NCBI GenBank assembly: GCA_964520985.1
Contig: CAZFPB010000001.1
Location: 558,001 to 622,000 of the forward strand
Length of the DNA stretch: 64,000 nucleotides
DNA from: CAYSGL01 sp964520985
GTDB taxonomy: Bacteria > Pseudomonadota > Alphaproteobacteria > Micavibrionales > Micavibrionaceae
Direction: 5' to 3'
Positions 32,555-41,014 of the stretch are shown in pieces (within the stretch, counting starts at the first letter, position 1; each line of letters opens with the position of its first letter). The notes under the pieces were generated by a model. The model saw nothing but the letters and a program-made list of their open reading frames with translations. It made no database searches and was not told where the DNA came from. A program made the translations under genes and the position numbers.

Positions 32555-33646
32555 ATGAGCATGTCTACTTTGAAACCTGGCGTTGTCTGGGGCGATGATT
32601 ACAAAACGCTGCTGAAGGCCTGCAAGGATGGCGGATACGCCCTTCCTGCGGTCAATGTCACCGGTACGAACACGATCAATGCCGTGCTTGAAGCGGCAGC
32701 AAAGAACAAGTCGGATGTCGTTATTCAGCTCTCGAATGGCGGCGCTGAGTTCTATGCCGGTAAAGGCATGCCGGACAGCTTTCAGGCGAAAGTTCTGGGC
32801 GCCGTCAGCGCGGCCCAGCATGTTCATCTGCTAGCAGAGCACTATGGCGTTTGTGTTGTTTTGCACACCGACCATGCGAACAAGAAACTGCTGCCTTGGA
32901 TCGACGCGCTTGTCGATCACGGTGAAGCGTTCTTCAAGAAAAACGGCAAGCCGCTCTTCTCTTCGCACATGATCGATCTCTCGGAAGAGCCGATTGAAGA
33001 AAACCTTGCCGAAAGCGCCCGTGTATTGAAACGCGTCGCGCCACTCGGCATGAGCGTTGAAATCGAACTCGGCGTGACCGGCGGCGAAGAAGATGGCGTC
33101 GGCTCCGACGATATCGACAACGCCAAACTCTACACACAGCCGGAAGATGTTTTGCTCGCCTATGACACACTGAACAGCCTCGGCCATTTCTCGGTCGCCG
33201 CGTCGTTCGGCAACGTGCACGGCGTGTACAAGCCAGGCAACGTGCAGCTGCGTCCTGACATCCTGAAAAACTCGCAAGATCTCGTGCAGAAAACACACGG
33301 GACCGCGAAAAACCCGCTCGACCTCGTCTTCCATGGCGGATCGGGTTCGGAAAAAGACAAGATTGAAGAATCGCTCGGCTATGGCGTGTTCAAAATGAAC
33401 ATCGACACTGACACGCAGTTTGCCTTCGCCCACGCGATCGGCAATTACGTCAGCGATAATGACCGTGCCTTCGCCTACCAGATCGATCCCGATGACGGCA
33501 AACCATACAAGAAACAGTATGACCCGCGTCACTGGCTACGTGTCGGCGAACAAGGCATCATCGCCCGTATGGATGAAGCCTTCGCCGATCTGAAGTCTGC
33601 CGGCAAATCGCTCTCAACCCGCATGACACAGGCCAAAGCTGCTTAA
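32555..33646 (+). CDS. fbaA: Class II fructose-bisphosphate aldolase
   Basis: This zinc-dependent aldolase splits fructose-1,6-bisphosphate. The 363-residue protein is the long class IIa type as in E. coli FbaA. Zinc and substrate motifs are VVLHTDHANKKLLPW (metal His), SVEIELGVTGGEEDG, FGNVHGVYKPGN (metal His), VFHGGSGSEKDKI (metal His) and the phosphate-binding MNIDTDTQFAF. It starts 6 bases after gap. Its stop TAA shares a base with the next gene's ATG. Confidence 0.97.
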   Translation: MSMSTLKPGVVWGDDYKTLLKACKDGGYALPAVNVTGTNTINAVLEAAAKNKSDVVIQLSNGGAEFYAGKGMPDSFQAKVLGAVSAAQHVHLLAEHYGVCVVLHTDHANKKLLPWIDALVDHGEAFFKKNGKPLFSSHMIDLSEEPIEENLAESARVLKRVAPLGMSVEIELGVTGGEEDGVGSDDIDNAKLYTQPEDVLLAYDTLNSLGHFSVAASFGNVHGVYKPGNVQLRPDILKNSQDLVQKTHGTAKNPLDLVFHGGSGSEKDKIEESLGYGVFKMNIDTDTQFAFAHAIGNYVSDNDRAFAYQIDPDDGKPYKKQYDPRHWLRVGEQGIIARMDEAFADLKSAGKSLSTRMTQAKAA

Positions 33647-34074
33647 TGGGATTAAGTGCAACGACAATTGCGCTCATCCTGCTTGTTGCCAGCCTGTTTT
33701 TTGGCAGCCTGCTAACCGATAAACCGCCCGCGCCCGTAGATGTACCGGCGCGGGTTGTTATTATCAGCCCGAAGCAGAAAACGCATATCCTCTATGGTGA
33801 TGAAAAAGGCGGCGGCCATTTTCACACCGCCGATAAGCCCTGCAAGAGCGAATTCCCTGCCAGCTGGAGCCAGCCCAAAATCATTGAGACGATTGAAAAG
33901 ATTGCTAGCGACGATACGCTGAACTGGAAAAAAGCCGATAACGGCTATTTTACCGCCGAACGGCAGGTGGACGATCTACGCATTCGCGTGGTGCTGGCAT
34001 CGGATAAAATGAAAGTAATTACGGCCTATCCTGTGAACGTGAAGCGTAACCCCTGCCCGGCCAATGATCGCTAG
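33646..34074 (+). CDS. Membrane-anchored or secreted EndoU-nuclease-domain protein
   Basis: Residues 5-23 form one hydrophobic helix (TTIALILLVASLFFGSLL); the rest is a single domain of about 100 residues matching bacterial EndoU RNases. It opens with HILYGDEKGGGHFHTAD (His47, His58, His60), continues with FPASWSQPKIIETIEKIA, and ends in VITAYPVNV (Thr126, Tyr128). This is the order of catalytic residues in CdiA/WapA-type EndoU toxins. Two cysteines (66, 137) may form a disulfide. Unlike toxins, it is a stand-alone 142-residue protein with no adjacent immunity gene, coupled to fba through TAATG. Nuclease activity, target and exact location are not known. Confidence 0.8.
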   Translation: MGLSATTIALILLVASLFFGSLLTDKPPAPVDVPARVVIISPKQKTHILYGDEKGGGHFHTADKPCKSEFPASWSQPKIIETIEKIASDDTLNWKKADNGYFTAERQVDDLRIRVVLASDKMKVITAYPVNVKRNPCPANDR

Positions 34075-34485
34075 TTAGGCGCGGCAGCGTCTGACTTCAA
34101 CAGGCGCGACGCCCGGACCGATTAATCCCAATTCACGCGCAGCGGCTTTGCTCACGTCAATTACCCGCCCTCTAATAAACGGCCCCCTGTCATTGACACG
34201 TACCGTTACTTCTTTGCCATTGGCGGGGTTGTGCACGATCAGTTGCGTGCCGAAAGGTAACGTTTTATGGGCCGCGGTCATTTCAGCGTTATTGAACCGC
34301 TCGCCGCTGGCCGTCTTACGCCCGTTGAATTTATCGGCGTAATAAGACGCAGCACCCTTCTCAATCTTGCAGCCTTTAAAAAAGCCATCGTCTTTCGAAA
34401 TATCACTCGGGCCGACACTGGCGCATCCCGTCATCAGCAAAAGCAGCGCGGGAAGCGCGAGGAAATAGACAGATAATCTGGTCAT
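34075..34485 (-). CDS. rlpA: RlpA-family septal ring lytic transglycosylase/lipoprotein
   Basis: I chose ATG 34485 (136 residues), since it opens a lipoprotein signal ending LLLMTGC with Cys as the lipidation site. The mature part is a double-psi beta-barrel of the RlpA type: GAASYYADKFNGRKTASGERF, LPFGTQLIVHN, and VNDRGPFIRGRVIDVSKAAARELGL with the catalytic-type Asp. RlpA proteins cleave denuded glycan strands at the septum. The C-terminal SPOR domain of longer homologues is absent. The stop directly abuts the convergent EndoU-like gene. Confidence 0.9.
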   Translation of the reverse strand: MTRLSVYFLALPALLLLMTGCASVGPSDISKDDGFFKGCKIEKGAASYYADKFNGRKTASGERFNNAEMTAAHKTLPFGTQLIVHNPANGKEVTVRVNDRGPFIRGRVIDVSKAAARELGLIGPGVAPVEVRRCRA

Positions 34486-34517
34486 GCCGCCACCATAGCG
34501 AATCACTCCAAAAGAAT

Positions 34518-34545
34518 AAAGCGCAGCTTTTGAGGGCTGCGCTTT
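34518..34545. terminator. Intrinsic terminator between the two RlpA-like genes
   Basis: A perfect 10-base stem AAAGCGCAGC / GCTGCGCTTT (34518-34527 with 34536-34545) encloses an 8-base loop. It lies 15 bases after the stop of the second RlpA-like gene and 32 bases before the start of the first, both on the minus strand. A T-rich stretch (ATTCTTTT on the minus strand) follows. It therefore separates the two paralogues into different transcripts. Confidence 0.85.
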
Positions 34546-34560
34546 ATTTAATTTAATATG

Positions 34561-34953
34561 TTAAAGAGGGCAGACCTGTACAGGAGCCGTCCCGGACTTG
34601 ATCATGTTAATGTCTTTGGCGGCGGCAAAGCTTATATCTATTATACGGCCTGTTTTTTTCGCTGGACCGTAATCATTGATGCGCACGATCGTGCTCTCGC
34701 CATTGTTTAAATTGGTCACACGAACTTTGATATTTTTTTTATTTGAAAAAGTCGTACTGGCTGCCGTTAGTGCATTTTTATTAAATATTTCACCGTTGGC
34801 TGTTTTTTCGCCATGGAAACCATCACCTTGACCATAATAGGATGCTTTACCTTCTTGGCATCCAGCGGCAAATGCAGGTTCTGCTTTTAATAAAGGATTT
34901 ACACCGCTAGCTACAACAAAGGCTGCGGAAATTCTTTTTACTTTTTCAATCAT
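34561..34953 (-). CDS. Second RlpA-like double-psi beta-barrel protein
   Basis: The ATG at 34953 has GAGAGG 7 bases upstream and gives 130 residues; an earlier codon at 34968 is less likely. A signal peptide (ending PAFAAGCQ) is followed by a single RlpA barrel: GKASYYGQGDGFHGEKTANG, then RVTNLNNGESTIVRINDYG and KKTGRIIDISFAAAKDI. The key Asp in the NDYG motif is kept. Compared with its neighbour it is AT-richer, has no convincing lipobox and uses more Asn/Lys/Ile, so it may have been acquired separately rather than by recent duplication. Confidence 0.85.
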   Translation of the reverse strand: MIEKVKRISAAFVVASGVNPLLKAEPAFAAGCQEGKASYYGQGDGFHGEKTANGEIFNKNALTAASTTFSNKKNIKVRVTNLNNGESTIVRINDYGPAKKTGRIIDISFAAAKDINMIKSGTAPVQVCPL

Positions 34954-35056
34954 AGTCACACCTCTCAAAGTTTTAAAAACTATCGAGGTATTAACGGTTC
35001 AAATGTGAACAGAATGCGTCAAGAATGTCCCTATTCCATGATCTGAAAAGGTGATT

Positions 35057-36106
35057 TTATGGCGTACCACACCAGAGGACGTCGTCAATGTTGTCCGTAT
35101 GAGTCGCAAGCATGACGAGACGATCAACGCCCAATGCAATACCAGCGCTGCTTGGCATGCCGTGGCGCAGCGCGAGAATAAAGTCTTCGTCAAGAGGATA
35201 ACGCTCGCCATAGAGTTTTAGTTTCATATCCATTTCGATGTAATAGCGCCGCTCCTGCTCATCCGCATCGGTCAACTCAGAGAACGCATTGGCAAGTTCG
35301 ATGCCGCAGACATAAAGCTCAAAGCGTTCCGCGAATCGCGTGTCATCGGCGCGAGGGCGAGATAAAGACGCCATCGAAATCGGGTAATCGCACAAAAAAG
35401 TTGGGCGTTCCATGCCGAGCCGCGGCTCAATCTTCGCATCCATTACGCGGAAAAATAAATCATCCCACGCATCATCAGCGGCGGTATGCAGACCAAGAGC
35501 TGAGACAGCCGCGCGAAACTTATCCGTCTCATCCAGATGCGCGATTAGGTCGATTCCCGCATAGCGGGAAAAAGCCTCCACTACGGTCAGCCGTTCGAAT
35601 GGCTGGAACGGGTCACAGTAGTTATCCTGATAGCGGTATACGCTGACGCCGCAGGCTTTTGCCACGCCGCGCAACAATCCTTCGCAATCTTCCATCATCG
35701 CGGTGTAATCCGTTCGAACCCGGTACCATTCAAGCAAGGTAAATTCAGGGGAGTGCCTTTTGGAGCCTTCGGCATTCCGGAAGACCTTGCCCATCGCATA
35801 GAGCTTTTCGACCCCGGCAACCATCAGCTTCTTCATCGCGAATTCCGGGCTGGTGTGCAGATACATCGTCCGCTCGACCTGTCCATCCACCCCGCGCAGA
35901 TCGGTGGCAAAGGCGCGGATGTGCGTATCGATCACCGGGCAGATCTGGAGAATCGGGGTCTCGACCTCGTCGAACCCCTGCCCTTCAAAAAAGCCCCGGA
36001 TCGCGCGGGTTACAGCCTGCCGCACCTCTAAATAAGGGCGTTTTTTGGCAAATTCGCTGGGGAGCCACCACGGGATCGTCATCTGGGCCATTTTTCCTTG
36101 CATCAC
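35057..36106 (-). CDS. epmA: EF-P lysine ligase EpmA
   Basis: EpmA is a truncated class II lysyl-tRNA-synthetase paralogue that attaches (R)-beta-lysine to EF-P. The 349-residue protein lacks the anticodon-binding domain of LysRS and starts at the catalytic core: WWLPSEFAKKRPYLEVRQAV, motif 2 GKVFRNAEGSKRHSPEF, FCDY-like DYPISMASLSRP, and motif 3 GIALGVDRLVML. It matches the modifiable Lys33 of the EF-P at 2766-3335. The aminomutase partner EpmB, which supplies beta-lysine, is not in the window. The start may be ATG 36106 or a nearby downstream ATG. Confidence 0.93.
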   Translation of the reverse strand: MMQGKMAQMTIPWWLPSEFAKKRPYLEVRQAVTRAIRGFFEGQGFDEVETPILQICPVIDTHIRAFATDLRGVDGQVERTMYLHTSPEFAMKKLMVAGVEKLYAMGKVFRNAEGSKRHSPEFTLLEWYRVRTDYTAMMEDCEGLLRGVAKACGVSVYRYQDNYCDPFQPFERLTVVEAFSRYAGIDLIAHLDETDKFRAAVSALGLHTAADDAWDDLFFRVMDAKIEPRLGMERPTFLCDYPISMASLSRPRADDTRFAERFELYVCGIELANAFSELTDADEQERRYYIEMDMKLKLYGERYPLDEDFILALRHGMPSSAGIALGVDRLVMLATHTDNIDDVLWCGTP

Positions 36107-36158
36107 CTAGGCAAAAGTCCTATAAGCAAGCCGGAATTTACACCAAGGAGTGACCGAA

Positions 36159-36407
36159 ATGAAAGCCGATATTCACCCGAATTACCACGCCGTTAAAGTG
36201 GTTATGACCGATGGCACGGAATATGAAAGCCGTTCTTGCGCAGGCAAGGAAGGCGAAGTCATCCGTCTCGACATCGATCCCCTGACGCACCCAGCCTGGC
36301 AGGGCGGTACAGCCCAGGTTATTGAGAAAGGCCAGCTCTCGAAGTTCGAGAAGCGTTTCGGCAGCTTCTTGACGGCCGGTGGCAAAGAAGAAAAAGAAAG
36401 CAAGTAA
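36159..36407 (+). CDS. rpmE: 50S ribosomal protein bL31
   Basis: bL31 bridges the large and small subunits. The ATG at 36159 (MKADIHPNYHAVKVVMTDG) has AAGGAG 9 bases upstream and gives 82 residues; a GTG at 36150 is only an in-frame codon between them. The zinc-binding Cys-x2-Cys set of C+ type L31 is not present (only one Cys, in SRSCAGKEGEV), so this is the zinc-independent form common in alphaproteobacteria. It is divergent from epmA. Confidence 0.95.
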   Translation: MKADIHPNYHAVKVVMTDGTEYESRSCAGKEGEVIRLDIDPLTHPAWQGGTAQVIEKGQLSKFEKRFGSFLTAGGKEEKESK

Positions 36408-36410
36408 GCG

Positions 36411-36668
36411 ATGAAACTGCCTCACGCCATTTTTGGAAGTGCGGTTGTTCTGGCGGTAGCGATCATGGTCGCTGCATTTACGCCGGCCGAAAGCCAAAGC
36501 CGTGGCGGCGGATACATGGCTGCGTCCGATGGACGCGCCCTCGTCTGGCGTGTGAATACGGTAACAGGCGCCATGTCTTACTGCATTCGCCGTACGGACT
36601 CGGTTGATCCCGGCTACGTCGCCGAGCAGACACCAACCTGCTCCAAGTTCTCAGCTCCGGCTCAGTAA
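36411..36668 (+). CDS. Small secreted protein, unknown
   Basis: The 85-residue protein begins with a signal peptide or anchor (FGSAVVLAVAIMVAAF) and has a short mature part containing RGGGYMAASDGRALVWRVNT, two cysteines (SYCIRRT, PTCSKF) and a Pro/Ala tail. I recognise no family. It starts 3 bases after rpmE on the same strand and is followed by a strong terminator, so it is the second and last gene of an rpmE operon. Confidence 0.7.
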   Translation: MKLPHAIFGSAVVLAVAIMVAAFTPAESQSRGGGYMAASDGRALVWRVNTVTGAMSYCIRRTDSVDPGYVAEQTPTCSKFSAPAQ

Positions 36669-36683
36669 GCGCAACAAAGATTT

Positions 36684-36715
36684 AAAAAAACCCTCCAGCG
36701 ATGGAGGGTTTTTTA
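36684..36715. terminator. Bidirectional intrinsic terminator between the rpmE unit and valS
   Basis: The stem AAACCCTCCA / TGGAGGGTTT (36688-36697 with 36702-36711) has a GCGA tetraloop, a preceding A-run and a following T-run of six, so it works in both directions. It separates convergent transcripts: the small secreted gene on the plus strand and valS on the minus strand. Confidence 0.93.
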
Positions 36716-36720
36716 ATGGG

Positions 36721-39360
36721 TTAAGCGGCCAGCTGTTTCAGTGCGGCGGAGAGTTTGTCCCGTGCGATCTGGTCTTCGGCCACACGCGCTTTCTGTTCGG
36801 CGATGATTTCTTCGGGCGCATGCGCGACGAACTTCTCATCGTTCAGCTTGGCTGAGAGCTTGTCGATATTCTGCTCCAGCTTGGCGATTTGCTTCGTCAA
36901 ACGGTCGCGCTCTTTATCAAGATCGATGATATCGGCGATCGGCAACGCGATGGTCGTTTCATCGACAACGGCTTGAATCGATCCCTTCGGCGGTTCGGCT
37001 GAAATCAGCTCGACTTTTTCGATGCGTGCCATCTGCGCGATGATTGGCTGATACGTAGCCAGACATTCTTTGGTCTGTGCATTAGCATCTTTCACTAGCA
37101 ATGTCAGCTTCGCGCCTGCCGGTACGTTCATGTCCGCACGCACCGAGCGGATTTCTCCGATCAGGCGTTGCAACCAGTCGATGCGGCCTGCCGATTCCTT
37201 GTTCTCCGGAATAGCGCTGTAGTCTGGCCACTGAGATGTAAGCAGGCGCTTGCCATTTTCACGAATTGCAATCTTGCTATATAGCTCCTCACTGAAATAC
37301 GGCATGAACGGATTGAGCAACGTCAGGATCTGATCAAGCACCCAGCCTGTTGTGCCGCGCACTTCGGCTTTGGTCGCTTCGTTATCGCCATTCAGCAACG
37401 GTTTGGTGAATTCGACATACCAGTCGCAGAACGTATTCCACGCGAACGAATAGATCGCATCGGCGGCAAGGTTGAATTTGTAATCGCCCAGCGCCTTGTC
37501 GATGTTTGATTGGCAGTCTTTCACCTGCGCGATAATCCACTGATTGATCGGATGCTGAACCGTAGCCGGATTGAAACCCGGCTTCGGCAGGCAGTCATTC
37601 ATTTCGCAAAAACGCGTGGCGTTCCACAGTTTGGTGGCGAAGTTGCGGTAACCTTCAACGCGGTCTTCGGACAGTTTGATATCACGTCCTTGCGCCGCCA
37701 TGGCGGTCAGGGTAAAGCGCAGCGCATCGGCGCCAAACTTGTCGATCAAATCGAGTGGATCGATGACGTTGCCTTTCGACTTCGACATCTTCTGGCCCTT
37801 GGCATCGCGTACAAGCGCGTGGATGTAGACTTTTTTGAACGGCACATCGCCCATGAAATGGATACCCATCATCATCATGCGCGCGACCCAGAAGAAAATA
37901 ATATCAAAACCTGTGACCAGCACTTCGCCCGGATAATATTTATTTAGCTCCGGCGTTTTTTCGGGCCAACCGAGCGTCGAGAACGGCCATAGTGCAGAGG
38001 AGAACCACGTATCAAGCACATCTTCATCGCGGCGGATTTTTACCCCTGCCCCGGCTTGTGCCTGCGCTTCTTCTTCGCTTTCGGCGACGTAGATTTTACC
38101 GTCTTCGTCATACCAGGCAGGAATCTGATGCCCCCACCATAACTGGCGCGAGATACACCATGGCTGGATATTCTCCATCCATTCAAAATACGTTTTTTCC
38201 CAGTTTTTCGGCACGAATTCTGTTTTGCCGGTTTTGACCGACTCAATCGCAGGCTTCGCCATCGTCGCGGCATCGACATACCATTGGTCCGTCAGATACG
38301 GCTCGATCGCGACGCCGGAGCGATCGCCATGCGGCACCGTGTGCGTAATCGGCTCGATCTTCTCGATCACTTCCAGTGCTTCAAGTTCGGCCAGCAGTTT
38401 CTTGCGTGCAACATAGCGATCAAGACCCACATATTCTTCGGGCACATTCTCATTCATATGCGCGTTGTCATCGAAGATATTGATCATCGCCAGATTGTGA
38501 CGCTTGCCGACTTCAAAATCGTTGAAGTCATGCGCCGGGGTAATCTTGACCGCGCCTGATCCATGTTCAGGATCGGCATAGTCATCGGCAACAATCGGGA
38601 TTAGGCGACCGCAAACAGGCACGACAGCCATCTTGCCAACAAGATCCTTATAGCGCTCGTCATCCGGGTGAACGGCAATCGCCGTATCGCCGAGCAGCGT
38701 TTCAGGACGCGTGGTCGCAACGGTGATGGTACGTGCTTCTGCCCCTTCAACCTGATACTGGATATGCCAGAGATTGCCCTTGGTTTCTTTTTGCTCGACT
38801 TCGATGTCGGAAATTGCCGTATGGAATTTCGGGTCCCAGTTAACCAGACGCTTGTCGCGATAGATCAGGCCGTCTTTGTACAATTGCACGAAGACTTTCA
38901 AAACAGCCTTGGACAAACCATCATCCATCGTGAACCGCTCACGCGCCCAGTCCGGCGTGTTGCCGAGACGGCGCAGCTGCGACGTGATCGTGCCGCCGGA
39001 TTCTTCTTTCCACTGCCAGACTTTTTCGAGGAATTTTTCGCGGCCCATATCGCGGCGGTTGAGGCCCTGCTCGGCCAGCTGGCGCTCGACCACCATCTGT
39101 GTCGCAATCCCGGCGTGATCCGTTCCCGGCATCCACAGCGCATCGCGCCCGGTCATGCGGTTATAACGCGTCAGCACATCTTGCAACGTCATGGTGAAGG
39201 CGTGGCCCATATGGAGGCTGCCCGTCACGTTCGGCGGCGGCATCATCACGGCAAAGGGAATTTTATTGCTGTCGGGGTTTGCGGCAAAGGCGCCAGATTG
39301 TTCCCAATCGGCATACTGGCCTTTTTCGATTTCGGCAGGATTAAACGTCTTTTCTAACAT
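36721..39360 (-). CDS. valS: Valyl-tRNA synthetase
   Basis: ValRS charges tRNA-Val and edits mis-attached threonine. The 879-residue class I enzyme has the HIGH motif variant in PPPNVTGSLHMGHAF, the CP1 editing domain (TTRPETLLGDTAIAVHPDD), the KMSKS motif in GQKMSKSKGNVIDPL, an anticodon-binding helical domain and a C-terminal coiled-coil arm (IDLDKERDRLTKQIAKLEQ). Position downstream of popZ on the same strand is typical of alphaproteobacteria. It ends at the shared terminator. Confidence 0.98.
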   Translation of the reverse strand: MLEKTFNPAEIEKGQYADWEQSGAFAANPDSNKIPFAVMMPPPNVTGSLHMGHAFTMTLQDVLTRYNRMTGRDALWMPGTDHAGIATQMVVERQLAEQGLNRRDMGREKFLEKVWQWKEESGGTITSQLRRLGNTPDWARERFTMDDGLSKAVLKVFVQLYKDGLIYRDKRLVNWDPKFHTAISDIEVEQKETKGNLWHIQYQVEGAEARTITVATTRPETLLGDTAIAVHPDDERYKDLVGKMAVVPVCGRLIPIVADDYADPEHGSGAVKITPAHDFNDFEVGKRHNLAMINIFDDNAHMNENVPEEYVGLDRYVARKKLLAELEALEVIEKIEPITHTVPHGDRSGVAIEPYLTDQWYVDAATMAKPAIESVKTGKTEFVPKNWEKTYFEWMENIQPWCISRQLWWGHQIPAWYDEDGKIYVAESEEEAQAQAGAGVKIRRDEDVLDTWFSSALWPFSTLGWPEKTPELNKYYPGEVLVTGFDIIFFWVARMMMMGIHFMGDVPFKKVYIHALVRDAKGQKMSKSKGNVIDPLDLIDKFGADALRFTLTAMAAQGRDIKLSEDRVEGYRNFATKLWNATRFCEMNDCLPKPGFNPATVQHPINQWIIAQVKDCQSNIDKALGDYKFNLAADAIYSFAWNTFCDWYVEFTKPLLNGDNEATKAEVRGTTGWVLDQILTLLNPFMPYFSEELYSKIAIRENGKRLLTSQWPDYSAIPENKESAGRIDWLQRLIGEIRSVRADMNVPAGAKLTLLVKDANAQTKECLATYQPIIAQMARIEKVELISAEPPKGSIQAVVDETTIALPIADIIDLDKERDRLTKQIAKLEQNIDKLSAKLNDEKFVAHAPEEIIAEQKARVAEDQIARDKLSAALKQLAA

Positions 39361-39392
39361 CTGGTGTGCTCACTTCTAAAGGAGCACAGAGA

Positions 39393-40019
39393 TTAGCTAT
39401 CCATGGCCTTGCGGGCAAGCTTTTCGAGTTCTTTTTGGACCAGACGCTCGACCATCGGCGGCAGATTGTCGTCCATCCAGTCACGCAGCAGCGGATTGAG
39501 CAGGTCGCGCACGATATCCTCGAGCGTGACACCTTCATAATGACGCGGTGTTTCGGCTGGCTTGCTGATCGGCATACCGGATGCGAGGCGGGCCATGCTG
39601 GAAATCGTCGCCGATTTCACACGCTCGGAGAGTATATCTTCGAATTCTTGGGTAGGGGCAGCGGCAACCATTTCTTCCTCCGGCTCTTCATAGACAGGTT
39701 CAGGCGTTGCATCGGCAATATCGTTGGCCAGCGTCTCATTGATTTCAGCCAGCGCGATGTCGAAATCCATATCAAGATCTGGCTCTTCATCAATAATTTC
39801 AAGATCTTCCGGCTCATCCTTCATGTTCAAGGTGAGCTCAAGAACGTCTTCCTCCTCTTCCGGCTCTTCTTCAGGCTCGGGAATCGGGGCTGGAGCCGGC
39901 TTGGCGGCAGCAGGCGCAGGGGCTTTTTCGGCAGGCGCGTCATCATCAGAGATGATCTGGCGAATCGAGGCCAAAATCTCTTCAATCGATGGTTCTTGTT
40001 CTGGTTTAGCGTCTGCCAT
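39393..40019 (-). CDS. popZ: Polar organizing protein PopZ (DUF2497)
   Basis: PopZ self-assembles at the cell pole and anchors the chromosome origin through ParB in Caulobacter. The 208-residue protein has the three expected parts. There is a short N-terminal helix (PSIEEILASIRQIISDDD) for client binding and a long Pro/Glu/Asp-rich disordered linker. The C-terminal oligomerisation domain (LEDIVRDLLNPLLRDWMDD, LPPMVERLVQKELEKLA) completes it. It lies 32 bases upstream of valS. The tolC gene that often accompanies it is absent. Confidence 0.92.
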   Translation of the reverse strand: MADAKPEQEPSIEEILASIRQIISDDDAPAEKAPAPAAAKPAPAPIPEPEEEPEEEEDVLELTLNMKDEPEDLEIIDEEPDLDMDFDIALAEINETLANDIADATPEPVYEEPEEEMVAAAPTQEFEDILSERVKSATISSMARLASGMPISKPAETPRHYEGVTLEDIVRDLLNPLLRDWMDDNLPPMVERLVQKELEKLARKAMDS

Positions 40020-40126
40020 AGTCCCCCGACGGCGGTTTAAGCGATGAATCGCAATAGCTTGATCAGCTTCCCTGAAGCCATGAGGACTGTCAAACCCTTA
40101 TTAAGATTTGTCCTCAGCTACTGAGT

Positions 40127-40786
40127 TTAGAATACAAATTCGTTCTTGGGTGTCATGCGCGGCAGGTAGGGCGTGCTGGCATCAAAGAGCACGCGGCTCG
40201 ACCAGCTATCCTCGGCAGTGCGCAGAATCATGACCGCTTTACCGGCCGCGCTGTTGGTCTCCCGCACAACGGCCATCAGGCGGCCACCAATGGCCATCTG
40301 CGCCTTCAGGGTCGGCGGTACTTCAGCGATCGCCCCATTAACGAAGATCAGGTCATACGGGCTATGCACGGCGGACCCACTGCTGAAATCGCCTTCCAGA
40401 GATACAATGTTGATTAATCCCAGATCCTGCCAGATTTGGTTGGCGGCTTCCATAAGCGGACCGCTCTCATCAAGGGCTATAACAGTGCTGGCCAGCGAGG
40501 AATAAATTGCGGCCGTATAGCCGCACCCTGCGCCCACCACCATGACCACGTCATCCACTTTGGGCTGCGATGCCTGCACCAGACGGGCCAGCACTTGCGG
40601 CTCCATCAGCCAGCGACCAGCGCCCAGCCCCAGATCTTCATCGCAATACGCCAGCGCGCGTTTTTCCGGCGGCGCAAATTTTTCGCGGGGCAATGTACGG
40701 AATGCCTGCAATACCGGCTCTGATACCACGCCCATCGGGTGGATCTGGCTGTCGACCATATTGGCACGGGCCTGTTCGAAATTCAT
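40127..40786 (-). CDS. pcm: Protein-L-isoaspartate O-methyltransferase family protein
   Basis: The 219-residue SAM-dependent methyltransferase of the PCMT family has an N-terminal MVDSQIHPMGV and REKFAPPEKRALAYCDEDL. The SAM-binding glycine loop is VVGAGCGYTAAIYSS, followed by the acidic VIALDESG. In alphaproteobacteria this gene usually precedes tolC and popZ; here it directly precedes popZ. Repair of isoaspartyl residues is the family activity, but this subgroup has an altered motif (TGSGYQ-type replaced), so the substrate is uncertain. Confidence 0.88.
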   Translation of the reverse strand: MNFEQARANMVDSQIHPMGVVSEPVLQAFRTLPREKFAPPEKRALAYCDEDLGLGAGRWLMEPQVLARLVQASQPKVDDVVMVVGAGCGYTAAIYSSLASTVIALDESGPLMEAANQIWQDLGLINIVSLEGDFSSGSAVHSPYDLIFVNGAIAEVPPTLKAQMAIGGRLMAVVRETNSAAGKAVMILRTAEDSWSSRVLFDASTPYLPRMTPKNEFVF

Positions 40787-40877
40787 GGTGAAACCCTTTT
40801 AAAAGAACAAAATACTGCCCTTTCAATACCTCAAATCGCCTCCCCCTGCCAGTCTTTCATGGCGCGGAAAGCATTGG

Positions 40878-40904
40878 TTGACAGAAAGGCCGCCCCTCTC
40901 TAAT
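40878..40904 (+). promoter_or_regulatory. Promoter of tRNA-Cys
   Basis: A perfect TTGACA (40878-40883), a 15-base spacer and TCTAAT (40899-40904, five of six consensus bases) predict transcription from about 40911, 13 bases before the tRNA. The spacer is shorter than ideal. Confidence 0.6.
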
Positions 40905-40923
40905 CATTACCCGCTAAATAGAC

Positions 40924-40997
40924 GGCGCGATGTCAGAGCGGTTATGTAGAGGACTGCAAATCCTTGTAGGCGGGTTCGACTCCCGCTCGTGCCTCCA
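40924..40997 (+). tRNA. tRNA-Cys (GCA)
   Basis: The 74-base cloverleaf has acceptor arms GGCGCGA / TCGTGCC (one G-U pair), a T-loop GGTTCGACTC and anticodon GCA at 40956-40958 in loop CTGCAAA. The discriminator base is U, an identity element for cysteine, and the 3' CCA is encoded. Confidence 0.97.
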
Positions 40998-41014
40998 TTT
41001 ATTTCCAGAATAAT

